From Dehalococcoidia bacterium (GTDB lineage Bacteria; Chloroflexota; Dehalococcoidia; Bin125), in contig RKRS01000165.1 of assembly GCA_007571275.1 (NCBI GenBank), positions 1-35,669 on the forward strand: a stretch of DNA of 35,669 nt, given 5' to 3'. The notes under the pieces were generated by a model. It did no database searches, was not told the DNA's origin, and saw only the letters and a list, made by a program, of their open reading frames with translations. The stretch's first letter is position 1. Each line of letters begins with the position of its first letter. A program made the translations under genes and the position numbers. Of the stretch, positions 6,679 to 15,744 are shown piece by piece.

Positions 6679-9600
6679 TTCAGCTACTGACGCTGCTACC
6701 ACTGACTCTGACCGTTCCACGCCCGCCCGTAGCGACCAACCGTTCCGCCCGGTCGGCTCGTTGATGCCGCATCGTGAACTCGAAGCGCGCATCCGAGCGT
6801 TTTGGCGCGAACGCGACATCTTCCGCCGTTCGGTCGAGGAGCGTCCCGCAGACGACATTTATTCGTTCTATGAAGGCCCCCCGACCGCAAACGGGACACC
6901 GGGCGTGCATCACGTGCTGTCGCGCGTGTTCAAGGACCTGTTCCCGCGATACCAGACGATGCGCGGCAAACGCGTGCCGCGTAAAGGGGGTTGGGACACG
7001 CACGGCCTGCCTGTCGAGATCGAGGTAGAGAAGACGCTCGGGCTGGACAGCAAGCCCGCGATCGAGAACTACGGCATCGCCGAGTTCAACCGTCATTGCC
7101 GCGAATCGGTCATGGAATACGTCGAGCAATGGGAAGACATGACCGAGCGGGTCGCGTTCTGGATCGACATGTCCGACGCGTATCGCACCTACACGCCCGA
7201 GTATGTTGAATCCTGCTGGTGGATCTTCAAGACCCTGTGGGACGCCGGGCTGATCTATGAGGCGCGACGCACCACGCCGCACTGTCCACGCTGCGAGACG
7301 TCGCTGTCCAGCCACGAACTATCGCAGGGTATGCAGGACGGCGTTCGTGACCAGGCTGTGACGGTTCGCTTCCGCGCGCACAACGATTCATTGCCCAAGC
7401 AGCTGCGCTGGTCGGGCGTGACTGATTTCCTCGCCTGGACCACAACCCCCTGGACCCTGCCGGCCAATTCTGGCCTGGCGCTGGCGGCGGATGAAACCTA
7501 CGCGGTCGTCGAGGTCGCCGATGGCGGGCGTGTCATTCTGGCCCGCGCGCTGCTCAACGCGTCGCTGGACGGCGCCGTGGAGAACCCGACCGTTGTTGGT
7601 CTGGTACAGGGATCCGAGCTGGTCGGGACCACATACGACGGTCTCTACGACCCGGATCGTTGGGGCGTCCCGGTCTATCGATTCGACGGCGCGCGGCTGG
7701 TGGAGTGGCGCGAAGCAGACGGTTCCCTGCCAGCGCGCCAGGTGGCGGCTGGTGACTTTGTCGAGATGGAGAGCGGCACCGGGATCGTCCACATCGCGCC
7801 GGCCTTCGGCGAGGACGACTATCTGCTGGGCCGCGAGGCGGGCCTGTTGTTCAGACAGCCGGTCGACCTGGGTGGAAACATGGTCGGCGACCCGCAGTCT
7901 CCCGAGGCGCCGGACTTCGTCGGCAAGTGGGTCAAGGACGCCGACCTGCTGATCATGGATGATCTGGAGTCGCGTGGATTCCTGCTGCGCAAGGACGTAT
8001 ACGAGCACACCTACCCCTATTGCTGGCGTTGCGACACCCCGTTGCTCTACTACGCCAAGCCGAGCTGGTACATCGCCACCTCGCAGGCGAAGGACGCCTT
8101 GACCCGCTCCAACGCTGAGCTGATCCACTGGCATCCAGAGCACACGGGCAGCGGACGCTACGGCGACTGGTTAGCCAACAATGTTGACTGGGCTGTCAGT
8201 CGTGAACGCTACTGGGGCACGCCGCTGCCATTCTGGCGCTGCACCGCGTGCGGGGATGTTACGTGCATTGGTTCCTTCGCCGAGCTGCGTGAACGGGCCA
8301 GGGACTTCAGTGGCGAGGAACCTGATCTGTCCGATCCGCACCGGCCGTATGTCGACGAGATTGAGATCGGCTGCGAGCGCTGCGGGGCAGCTGCCAGGCG
8401 TTGCCCCGAAGTGGCCGACGCCTGGTTCGACTCGGGCGCGATGCCCTATGCGCAGTGGCATTATCCGTTTGAGAATCAGGCCCGATTCGAGGAGCGGTTC
8501 CCGGCTGACTTCATCTGTGAGGCGGTCGATCAGACACGCGGTTGGTTCTACTCGCTACACGCTGAGGCGGCCATGTTGCACCACGCCGAGGCCGTGCCAT
8601 CTCCGACGTCATTCCGACATGTGATCTCGCTGGGGCACATCCTCGATGAGGGCGGCGAGAAGATGTCCAAGTCGAAGGGCAACGTGGTCGATCCGTGGAC
8701 CGTGCTCGATCAGAACGGCGCCGACGCCCTGCGCTGGTACTGCTATGTCGCTTCTCCGGCGGGGAATCCGCGTCGATTTTCGGAGCGTCTGGTCAGCGAG
8801 GCGCAACGCCGCTTCCTGCACACGCTCTGGAACACGTACTCCTTCTTCGTGACCTACGCCAACATCGATGGTTGGCGGCCGGCATCCAACCCGACACCGC
8901 CAACAGTTGAGCTGGATCGTTGGATCATCAGCGAATTGCAAGCGCTGATAGGCCGAGTCACTAAGGCGTTGGACGATTACGATCCGACGACGGCGGCTCG
9001 GGAGATCGATGGATTCGTCGATTCGCTGTCCAACTGGTACGTGCGTCGCAGTCGGCGGCGGTTCTGGTCATCCGCGCGCGGCGGCATCGCCGCTGACCTC
9101 GACGCCAAGCGCAGCGCCTATCAGACTCTGCATACCGTGCTCACCACCCTGGCCAAGCTGCTCGCGCCGATGACGCCATACCTGGCCGAGGACATCTGGC
9201 GCAACCTCGCCGCTGAGGTCGATGCCGAAGCGGCTGAATCGGTGCATCTTGCCGCATGGCCAGTCGCAGACGCCTCCCTGATCGATGAGGCGCTGAACCG
9301 AGACATGGCGCTGGTGCAGCGCGTGGCGTCGCTGGGCCGATCTGCGCGCAGCGCCGCCGGGATCAAGGTGCGACAACCGCTGCCGGCGGTCACCGTCGCC
9401 GTGCGTTCAGCTCAGGACGCGGAGGCAATCGAGCGACATCGCGCCACCATCGCGGAGGAACTCAACGTCAAGACGGTCAGCCTGGCCGATGCGGAAGCAG
9501 ATACTCGCCGCTACACGATCAAGCCGAATCTGCGGGTGCTCGGGCCGCGTCTCGGGGCGCAGCTGCCGGTCTTGCGATCTGCACTCAATGATCTGTCGCC

Positions 9601-10051
9601 GGAGCTGACGTCACACATTGCTCAGGCGGCGGAAGCGGGCCAATCGATCGAGATCGAAGGCATCGAGTTGCAGCCCAGCGACTTGCTGATCGAGGTCGAC
9701 ACCGAGACGGTCGCTGATGCAGCGTCGGCTGAGGACGAGCGCTGCGCCGTGCAGCTATCGACGGAGCTTACGCCAGCGCTGGTGGCCGAGGGTAAGGCGC
9801 GAGAGGTGATCAATCGGGTGCAGGGGTTGCGGCGCGACTCAGGGCTGGATCCTGATGATCGCATCGCGCTACAGATCGCCTGCGCGGATGTCGAATTGCA
9901 GACGGCGTTGACAGCGTTTGCCGGCCTGATTGCGGCGGAAACGCTGGCGACTTCAATCGCGGTCGATGGCGCCGACCAGCAACTGGCCAGGCATCAGAGC
10001 GAAGCGGAGATCGATGGCGCAGCGATGGTGCTGGCGCTCGAGCGCGCCTAA
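6671..10051 (+). CDS. ileS: Isoleucyl-tRNA synthetase
   Basis: The 1126-residue class I synthetase charges tRNA-Ile. The first signature, at about residues 76-81, is PGVHH in place of PHIGH; this PGxHH form occurs in actinobacterial-type IleS. KMSKS is at 664-668 (GEKMSKSKGN). GWDTHGLPVEIEVEK, CPRCETSLSSHE and CWRCDTPLLYYAKPSWYI are further family landmarks, and the long C-terminal region fits the eukaryote-like type 2 enzymes. That type is associated with natural mupirocin tolerance in other bacteria, an extrapolation here. ATG 6671 is favoured: an acidic, low-complexity N-terminus of about 25 residues precedes the conserved domain. The gene is convergent with the YihY-like gene. Confidence 0.95.
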   Translation: MADSATDAATTDSDRSTPARSDQPFRPVGSLMPHRELEARIRAFWRERDIFRRSVEERPADDIYSFYEGPPTANGTPGVHHVLSRVFKDLFPRYQTMRGKRVPRKGGWDTHGLPVEIEVEKTLGLDSKPAIENYGIAEFNRHCRESVMEYVEQWEDMTERVAFWIDMSDAYRTYTPEYVESCWWIFKTLWDAGLIYEARRTTPHCPRCETSLSSHELSQGMQDGVRDQAVTVRFRAHNDSLPKQLRWSGVTDFLAWTTTPWTLPANSGLALAADETYAVVEVADGGRVILARALLNASLDGAVENPTVVGLVQGSELVGTTYDGLYDPDRWGVPVYRFDGARLVEWREADGSLPARQVAAGDFVEMESGTGIVHIAPAFGEDDYLLGREAGLLFRQPVDLGGNMVGDPQSPEAPDFVGKWVKDADLLIMDDLESRGFLLRKDVYEHTYPYCWRCDTPLLYYAKPSWYIATSQAKDALTRSNAELIHWHPEHTGSGRYGDWLANNVDWAVSRERYWGTPLPFWRCTACGDVTCIGSFAELRERARDFSGEEPDLSDPHRPYVDEIEIGCERCGAAARRCPEVADAWFDSGAMPYAQWHYPFENQARFEERFPADFICEAVDQTRGWFYSLHAEAAMLHHAEAVPSPTSFRHVISLGHILDEGGEKMSKSKGNVVDPWTVLDQNGADALRWYCYVASPAGNPRRFSERLVSEAQRRFLHTLWNTYSFFVTYANIDGWRPASNPTPPTVELDRWIISELQALIGRVTKALDDYDPTTAAREIDGFVDSLSNWYVRRSRRRFWSSARGGIAADLDAKRSAYQTLHTVLTTLAKLLAPMTPYLAEDIWRNLAAEVDAEAAESVHLAAWPVADASLIDEALNRDMALVQRVASLGRSARSAAGIKVRQPLPAVTVAVRSAQDAEAIERHRATIAEELNVKTVSLADAEADTRRYTIKPNLRVLGPRLGAQLPVLRSALNDLSPELTSHIAQAAEAGQSIEIEGIELQPSDLLIEVDTETVADAASAEDERCAVQLSTELTPALVAEGKAREVINRVQGLRRDSGLDPDDRIALQIACADVELQTALTAFAGLIAAETLATSIAVDGADQQLARHQSEAEIDGAAMVLALERA

Positions 10052-10075
10052 TCGCCGTTGGTCCGGAGGCGGTCG

Positions 10076-10091
10076 GGCGAAGCTATTCGCC
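10076..10091. terminator. Possible hairpin between convergent ileS and YihY-like genes
   Basis: GGCGAA (10076-10081), loop GCTA and TTCGCC (10086-10091) form a perfect 6-bp stem in the 31-base gap between two convergent genes, overlapping the stop of the minus-strand gene. There is no T tract on either side, so a bidirectional terminator role is only suggested by position. Confidence 0.3.
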
Positions 10092-11219
10092 GCCCAGCCG
10101 TTCGCTGCGCTCGGCTGCTCGACGTTCAAGCCGCGCGGCTTGCGCTTCCGCGTCGGGCAGATTGGTGGGAATCGGCTGGTCATGTCGCAATTGCCGAGCA
10201 GCGGCGTCCAGGACGCGCTGGCGCAGCGGGGTCGCTTGCTGTTCCGCTTCGGCTTCGTCGTCGTAGTAGCCCAGCATCACACGCGGCCACTCCGCCGCGA
10301 TTTCCCCGCCAAACAACAACACGCAGGCGCTGAGATAGATGAAAAAGAGCAGCGCAATCACCGCGCCGAGCGAACCGTAGATCGCGTCGTACTGGGAGAA
10401 GTTGCGCAGATAAACAGCGAAACCGTACTTGAGTACTTCGAACAACAGCGCCCCGACCACGGCGCCGGGAATGGCGTCGCGGAGACGCACCGTGATGCTG
10501 GGCACGAACTTGTAGATCAGGGTGAAGGTAGTCCAGGTCAGCAGGAAGGGCAGCAACAGAGCCAGAACGTTGAAGAGCCCGCTTGCCTCCGGGCCGAACG
10601 GGCCGAGACTGTCAGCGACCGAGTCGGACACTGCGCGAGCCACCTGCAGCACGGCGGTGGCGGCAATCGACAGCGCCAGCAATCCGCCCAGCGCGAATAC
10701 CAGGCCGACATCGACAATCTTGCCGCGCAGGAAGGGGCGCATGAACTCGCGATCCCAGACCGTGTCGAGACTGAAGCGAGTCGCCGACATGACGCCGGTT
10801 GCGGCCCAGATCAGGCCGAGCACCGAGAACACGCCGAAGGCGGATCGTCCACTGGCGATTGGCTCGATCAGCGCCTCCAGTTCCTCTCGCCCCGCTCCTT
10901 CCTGCAAGGGGATCAATTCCAGCAGATTGTCGACGACCTGCGCGCGCAGGCTGTCATCGGTCAGCAGGAGACCAATCACGGATACGGCCAGAATGGCCAG
11001 GGGGAAGAGGGAAAAGAGCACATAGTAGGAGAGCGACGCGGCGAGCTGCGGGCAGTGGTCATCGGCGAATTCCGCAACCGAGCGCTTGGCCAGCAACAGC
11101 AGATCGGTTCGCCACCAGCCGATGTGCAAGACCAGCCAGCGTCGCCAGCGCGACCACACACCTTGCCACTGAGCAAACTGCCGAGCCATGAACGCCCTGA
11201 ACGCCGAGTACAGTCGCAT
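10083..11219 (-). CDS. YihY/BrkB family inner-membrane protein
   Basis: The 378-residue protein has about six membrane helices. It shows the family landmarks QLAASLSYYVLFSLFPLAIL near residue 60, GLIWAATGVMSATRFSLDTVW in the middle, and YGSLGAVIALLFFIYLSACVLLFGGE near the end. After the last helix comes a charged cytoplasmic tail of about 70 residues rich in Ala, Glu and Arg. The family was once misnamed ribonuclease BN; its function is unknown, with transport or envelope roles proposed. It is divergent from proB with only about 45 bases between the starts, so the two promoters must overlap or lie within coding sequence. Confidence 0.9.
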   Translation of the reverse strand: MRLYSAFRAFMARQFAQWQGVWSRWRRWLVLHIGWWRTDLLLLAKRSVAEFADDHCPQLAASLSYYVLFSLFPLAILAVSVIGLLLTDDSLRAQVVDNLLELIPLQEGAGREELEALIEPIASGRSAFGVFSVLGLIWAATGVMSATRFSLDTVWDREFMRPFLRGKIVDVGLVFALGGLLALSIAATAVLQVARAVSDSVADSLGPFGPEASGLFNVLALLLPFLLTWTTFTLIYKFVPSITVRLRDAIPGAVVGALLFEVLKYGFAVYLRNFSQYDAIYGSLGAVIALLFFIYLSACVLLFGGEIAAEWPRVMLGYYDDEAEAEQQATPLRQRVLDAAARQLRHDQPIPTNLPDAEAQAARLERRAAERSERLGGE

Positions 11220-11263
11220 AGGCTCATTATCCGCCGATGGGACGGTACCGGAGCGTCGAAGCC

Positions 11264-12433
11264 ATGAGCGATCGCCAACCTCGTCGCATTATCTGCAAGT
11301 TGGGCACCAACCTGCTGACCTCGGGCACCGACCGCCTTGATCCCGGCGTATTGGAAGAGGTCGTCCGCCAGGTTGCAGCATTACGGATCGACGGCGCTCA
11401 GGTCGCGGTCGTGACTTCAGGCGCCGTGACCGCCGGCCGGGCTCGCGTCGGAGTCACGAAGACCCGCTCCTCCGTCGGCGCGAGACAGGCGCTGGCCGCG
11501 ATCGGTCAGGCGCAGCTGGTGCAGCGGTATGACTCGCTATTGCAACGATATGGACTGACCGCTGCGCAGGCATTGATCACGCGCGGCGACGTCACGGAAC
11601 GGCGAGGCTACCTCAATGTTCGCAATACGCTGCTGCGATTACTGCAGTACGGCGTGGTGCCAATCATCAATGAAAATGACGTCGTCGCGGATGATGAGCT
11701 TCGCGGCGGCGCGTTTGGCGAGAACGACGCGCTGTCAGCATTGATCGCGAACCTGATTGATGCTGACCTGTTGATTCTGCTGAGCGACGTTGACGGCGTG
11801 TACAACCAAGACCCGCGGACACATGCAGACGCCGAGCTGATCAAGGTGCTGCCCAATCCGGCGTCGATGATGCAGGCAGCTGGCGATGTCGGCGAACGCA
11901 GCCGAGGCGGAATGCGAGCCAAACTGGAAGCGGCGCGACGGGCGTCGGCAGGCGGCGCCGATGTGGTGATTGCCTCGGGACGCGAGCCAAACGCGATCAG
12001 CCGGATCGCACGCGGCGAGCAGTTGGGCACGCTCATCCCCGCCGACACGACGGTCCGTGACAGCCGTGAACGCTGGCTGCTGGCTGGTCTGCACAATGGC
12101 GCCGGCGTTGATCTCGATCCTGGAGCGGTCAGGGCCTTGACCGAGCAGGGACGCAGTCTGCTCCCGGCCGGCATCACGAACGTGCGTGGCTCATTCGAAC
12201 GTGGTGACGTGATCCAGCTGTACGACTCGAACGACATTCCGGTCGCCGTGGGGATCAGTAACTACTCATCGAGCGAGGCAGCCAGGATCATAGGCAAGAA
12301 TTCGTCGGAGATCGTGCAGGAACTCGGCTACAACTACGGTTCGGCAGTGGTGCATCGCAACAACCTGGCGCTCTTACCCCAGGTCGATCGGTTCTCGTTT
12401 GAGGGCGGCCTGGCAAGTACGATCCAGGTATGA
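11264..12433 (+). CDS. proB: Glutamate 5-kinase with PUA domain
   Basis: ProB phosphorylates glutamate in the first step of proline synthesis. The 389-residue protein has the amino-acid kinase fold: KLGTNLLTSG at the start, VVTSGAVTAGRARVG, NENDVV and LLILLSDVDGVYNQDP. A C-terminal PUA domain occupies about the last 100 residues, as in the long ProB type. ATG 11264 follows a GGAG ten bases upstream and sits just before the conserved kinase start; an in-frame upstream ATG at 11237 would add nine residues. Its stop overlaps the next start (ATGA). No proA is next to it, so the second step is encoded elsewhere. Confidence 0.94.
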   Translation: MSDRQPRRIICKLGTNLLTSGTDRLDPGVLEEVVRQVAALRIDGAQVAVVTSGAVTAGRARVGVTKTRSSVGARQALAAIGQAQLVQRYDSLLQRYGLTAAQALITRGDVTERRGYLNVRNTLLRLLQYGVVPIINENDVVADDELRGGAFGENDALSALIANLIDADLLILLSDVDGVYNQDPRTHADAELIKVLPNPASMMQAAGDVGERSRGGMRAKLEAARRASAGGADVVIASGREPNAISRIARGEQLGTLIPADTTVRDSRERWLLAGLHNGAGVDLDPGAVRALTEQGRSLLPAGITNVRGSFERGDVIQLYDSNDIPVAVGISNYSSSEAARIIGKNSSEIVQELGYNYGSAVVHRNNLALLPQVDRFSFEGGLASTIQV

Positions 12434-13308
12434 CTGAACTCACCGACTATCCAGCCTCGCAGATTTACTTCTCCCAACGTCTGCGTCTGCATTACGTCGA
12501 TTGGGGCAATCCCACTGCGCCGCCACTGATTCTGGTGCACGGAGGACGTGACCATTGTCGATCCTGGGACTGGGTCGCGCTGGCCTTGAAGGATCGTTTC
12601 CACGTGATCGCGCCCGATCTGCGTGGCCATGGCGACTCCGAGTGGGTCAACGGCTCCGGCTACTCGATGATCGACTACGTCTACGACCTCGCGCAACTCA
12701 TACGTCAGAAACACCTTGCGCCGGTCACGCTGCTGGGACACTCGCTGGGTGGGCGCATCTGTCTCGAGTACGCCGGTATCTATCCGGAGCGAGTAGCGAA
12801 GCTGATCGCGATCGAAGGACTGGGGCCGTCCCGACGCGTGACCGATTCACATTCCGCCGTGCCAGCGCATCAGCGTATGGCTGAATGGATTTCCGATATG
12901 CACCGCTTCGCCGGTCGGCTACCCCGTCGCTATCCCACGTTGGAGGACGCCGTCGAACGCATGCAGGAAGCGAACCCCCGTCTCTCGGCGGAACAGGCGC
13001 TGCACCTGACCACCCATGCGGTGCATCAGAATGAGGATGGCACGTTCATCTGGAAGTTTGACAACTACGCCCGCTCGTCCTCGCCCTATCCCTTCAACGA
13101 GACAGACGCCGAGGAGATTTGGGCGCGTGTGCGGATGCCGACGCTGCTGGTCGCCGGTCTGGAATCACAGGGCGACCCCAACGAGGATGACCGCACCCGG
13201 TCCTTCCCGCACGCGCGGAAAGTGGGCGTCGCCGACGCCGGGCACTGGGTGCACCACGATCAGATCGACATCTTTCTCGATGAAGTCAAGAAGTTCCTCG
13301 ACGCATAA
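12430..13308 (+). CDS. Alpha/beta-fold hydrolase
   Basis: The 292-residue protein has a complete alpha/beta hydrolase layout. ILVHGG provides the oxyanion-hole strand, PDLRGHGDS follows, the nucleophile is Ser105 in GHSLGG, and the catalytic histidine is likely His272 in DAGHWVHHDQ. There is no signal peptide, so it is cytoplasmic. Substrates could be esters, lactones or epoxides; nothing in the sequence decides between them. It is coupled to proB by ATGA and followed 33 bases later by an SsuD-like monooxygenase, so a shared catabolic role with the downstream genes is possible but unproven. Confidence 0.88.
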   Translation: MTELTDYPASQIYFSQRLRLHYVDWGNPTAPPLILVHGGRDHCRSWDWVALALKDRFHVIAPDLRGHGDSEWVNGSGYSMIDYVYDLAQLIRQKHLAPVTLLGHSLGGRICLEYAGIYPERVAKLIAIEGLGPSRRVTDSHSAVPAHQRMAEWISDMHRFAGRLPRRYPTLEDAVERMQEANPRLSAEQALHLTTHAVHQNEDGTFIWKFDNYARSSSPYPFNETDAEEIWARVRMPTLLVAGLESQGDPNEDDRTRSFPHARKVGVADAGHWVHHDQIDIFLDEVKKFLDA

Positions 13309-13341
13309 GAATTCATCAGCACTGGCGCGTACACTTCGCGC

Positions 13342-14442
13342 ATGAGTCATACGCCTGTATCTCGCCCTGCGCCGAAGTTCAGCTGGTTCGTTCCCATCGA
13401 CGGCGACGGCGACCGGATCGGTTCGCTGCGAGCGCAACGGGAACCAACCTTCGCCTACCTGCGGGACGTCGTGCTCAACGCCGAGCGACTGGGCTATCAC
13501 TCGCTGCTGATTCCCACGCGCTTTGCCAACGGCTCGTTCGAGCACTCCGCGCCGTTGGCCGAGACCTGGACCACGGCGTCGGCGCTGTGCGCCGTGAGTT
13601 CGAAGATTCGGCTGCTGATCGCTGTCCGGCCCGGCGTGACTCCGGTCGGTCTGTTTGCGCAACAGGCGGCGACGCTGCACGAGATTTCCGTCGGCCGCGT
13701 CGACATCAACATCGTTCCCGGCGGGATCCAGGGCGATAACGAGCGGCTGGGCATCCACGGCTCACATGCAGACCGATACGCCCAGGCGGATGAGTTCATC
13801 GACGCTTGCGCTCAGCTGTGGGAATCGGGCGGGCCGCTCGACTTCGTTGGCGACTCCGTGCGGCTGAACGGAGCGATCGTCTCGCCGACTCCGCGAGCGT
13901 CCGCTCCCCAGTGGTATCTCGGAGGCGCTTCCGACGCGGCGCTGCGGCTCGCGGCGGCAAGAGCCGATGTGTTGCTCTGCTGGATTCAACCAGCGGACGC
14001 CATGTCCGCACTGCTGGATCGCGCCCGCAATGCGTTCGCGCTGGCGGGCCGTGAGCCACGCTTCGGACTGCGCACTCACCTGGTCGTGCGTGAGTCTGAG
14101 CATGAGGCGTGGGCAGCGGCCTCGGAGTTGTTGTCCGAAGCGCATCCCGATGTGCTCGCGCAGCGCGCCACTGCCGTGAAATCCACGGCGATGGTGGGCG
14201 CCGCCGCGCAGGCTCGGCGAGTCGCGGACGACCGTCTCGGCGAGCGGCTCTGGAACGGCATTTCTCGTGTGCGCGTCAATCTGGGCACCGCGATCGTCGG
14301 GACGCCGCAGCAAGCAGCTGATGAATTGCGCGCTTACTGGCGAATGGGATTCGACGAATTCATCCTCTCGGCCTATCCCCATCTCGAGGAAGCCGAGCGG
14401 ATCGCCTACGACGTCATTCCATTGATCGACAGATCGCACTGA
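13342..14442 (+). CDS. SsuD-like FMNH2-dependent alkanesulfonate monooxygenase family protein
   Basis: This 366-residue luciferase-like monooxygenase resembles SsuD. It has FSWFVPIDGDGDRIG at the N-terminus, a LLIAVRPGVTPVGLFAQQAATLHEIS segment, GRVDINIVPGG and a HADRYAQADEFI stretch equivalent to the SsuD DHDERYEATDEFL region. SsuD uses reduced FMN and oxygen to split the C-S bond of alkanesulfonates, releasing sulfite and an aldehyde. The exact substrate may differ, because related enzymes act on sulfones, dibenzothiophene or nitrilotriacetate. No flavin reductase or SsuABC transporter is adjacent. It lies 22 bases before an arylsulfotransferase-like gene, which supports a link to organosulfur compounds. 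Confidence 0.85.
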   Translation: MSHTPVSRPAPKFSWFVPIDGDGDRIGSLRAQREPTFAYLRDVVLNAERLGYHSLLIPTRFANGSFEHSAPLAETWTTASALCAVSSKIRLLIAVRPGVTPVGLFAQQAATLHEISVGRVDINIVPGGIQGDNERLGIHGSHADRYAQADEFIDACAQLWESGGPLDFVGDSVRLNGAIVSPTPRASAPQWYLGGASDAALRLAAARADVLLCWIQPADAMSALLDRARNAFALAGREPRFGLRTHLVVRESEHEAWAAASELLSEAHPDVLAQRATAVKSTAMVGAAAQARRVADDRLGERLWNGISRVRVNLGTAIVGTPQQAADELRAYWRMGFDEFILSAYPHLEEAERIAYDVIPLIDRSH

Positions 14443-14464
14443 GCGCCGAACGGAAAGGCCGATT

Positions 14465-15661
14465 ATGGGCTGGCCGATTCATCGTCCCAACGGACTGACC
14501 CACCACAACCCGGCCCGGTCGTCGAAGGGGTACACCCTGATGTGCGGTACCGGCGCCCGAGACGCCGCGCTGATCGACATGCAGGGACGCGTGGTGCATC
14601 GTTGGCGCGTTGATGATCGCCGACTGTTCAACGTCGAACTGCTGCCCAACGGCAATCTCCTGGCGATGGTGGCGCCGGGTGATCCACCGCCGCCGCGGAC
14701 GGGTGAAGAGGTCACGCGATTCTCGCTCGATCCCGGCGGGCCGCCCGACATCTTCAACTTTCTGGGCGGACGCGGCAATGGCCTGCGTGAGCTTGACTGG
14801 GACGGCAACGTCGTTTGGGAATACGACAATCTCGGCATCCACCATGACTTCCATCGGCTCGAGAACGGACACACCATATCCCTGGAGTGGGTACCGACGA
14901 CCAAGGATGTCGAAGAGTCGGTAATCGGTGGCGGTCATCTGCCCGACCAGCCGATGCCGCCCAACATGATGGGTGACGACATCATCGAAATCGATGCGGC
15001 AGGCAATGAGGTCAGCCGGATCAACCTGTGGCGAGTGCTGTCCCCTGATGACGCGCCGATCTGCCCGCTGGAGAACCGCTGGGAATGGACGCACGTCAAT
15101 AGCATCGAGCGCATTCCCGACGGCGGGCTGCTCTTCTCGTCACGCAACACGAGCACGATCGGCATCGTCGATCCAGCCGATGACGGCGGTCCGGGCAGGC
15201 TGCGTTGGCGCTTCGGCCAGCCGGAGCTGTCACACCAGCATCACGCGACCTGGCTGCCGAACGGTCGGATACTGGTCTATGACAACGGGATGCATCGATT
15301 GCAGGACCTGTGTTACTCGCGCATTCTCGCAATCGATCCTCAGACCGATGCGTTCGACGTGGTCTATCAGGGAGAGCCGCGCGAGCAGTTTTTCTCGGCC
15401 CACATTTCGGGGGTGTCGCAACTGACCAACGGGAACTACCTGGTCACCGAAGGGGCGGCCGGTCGGCTCTTCGAAATCGATTCACAGAGCACGGTGGTCT
15501 GGGAATGGGTTTCGCCATTCCAGGTGACGCAGCGCGGCGACATCTGCAACTGGGTCTTCCGCGCCTGGCGCTACGACGCCGACTATCCAGGACTCACGGG
15601 ACGCGAATTGAATCCTGACCGTCACATCGACTTTAATCGCCTGCACGGCCTGGTTGACTAA
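14465..15661 (+). CDS. Arylsulfotransferase (ASST) family protein, apparently cytoplasmic
   Basis: The 398-residue protein has repeated beta-propeller blade motifs (LLPNGNLLAMV, RLENGHTISLEW, WLPNGRILVYDNG, LTNGNYLVTEG). It also has the ASST landmarks: W-T-H210-V-N-S followed by LLFSSRNTSTIGIVD, LSHQ-H259-H-A, and YS-R286-ILAID. In ASSTs equivalent His and Arg residues carry out PAPS-independent transfer of sulfate between phenolic compounds. Bacterial ASSTs are normally exported, but no signal peptide is visible here: the protein starts MGWPIHRPNGLTHHNPARSS. A GGAAAGG site precedes the ATG. It directly follows the SsuD-like gene. It could instead be a non-catalytic propeller of the same superfamily. 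Confidence 0.82.
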   Translation: MGWPIHRPNGLTHHNPARSSKGYTLMCGTGARDAALIDMQGRVVHRWRVDDRRLFNVELLPNGNLLAMVAPGDPPPPRTGEEVTRFSLDPGGPPDIFNFLGGRGNGLRELDWDGNVVWEYDNLGIHHDFHRLENGHTISLEWVPTTKDVEESVIGGGHLPDQPMPPNMMGDDIIEIDAAGNEVSRINLWRVLSPDDAPICPLENRWEWTHVNSIERIPDGGLLFSSRNTSTIGIVDPADDGGPGRLRWRFGQPELSHQHHATWLPNGRILVYDNGMHRLQDLCYSRILAIDPQTDAFDVVYQGEPREQFFSAHISGVSQLTNGNYLVTEGAAGRLFEIDSQSTVVWEWVSPFQVTQRGDICNWVFRAWRYDADYPGLTGRELNPDRHIDFNRLHGLVD

Positions 15662-15688
15662 CGCGAAGACGGGAGGACTGGGGGGCTA

Positions 15689-15734
15689 GGGAAGCCCCCC
15701 TCTGCCTGCGGCATCTCCCCCCAGAGGGGGGAGT
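15689..15734. repeat. 46-bp hairpin repeat, copy 1
   Basis: This stretch is identical to 18825-18870 over 46 bases. It holds a perfect 10-bp stem: CCCCCCTCTG (15695-15704) pairs with CAGAGGGGGG (15722-15731) around a 17-base loop. Just upstream, GGGGGCT (15681-15687) can pair with AGCCCCC (15693-15699), giving a competing hairpin. It lies between the convergent ASST and GNAT genes, where it may act as a bidirectional terminator, though no T run follows. Confidence 0.8.
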
Positions 15735-15744
15735 GTAAACCCAG

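Noticed and set aside
6671..6920. Apparent loss of the HIGH signature in ileS
   Set aside because: PGxHH in place of PHIGH is a known form in actinobacterial-type isoleucyl-tRNA synthetases, so the enzyme is probably normal.
9930..11267. 445-codon plus-strand frame opposite the YihY-like gene
   Set aside because: It is rich in Gln, Arg and His, lacks conserved motifs and lies antisense to a clear membrane protein gene.
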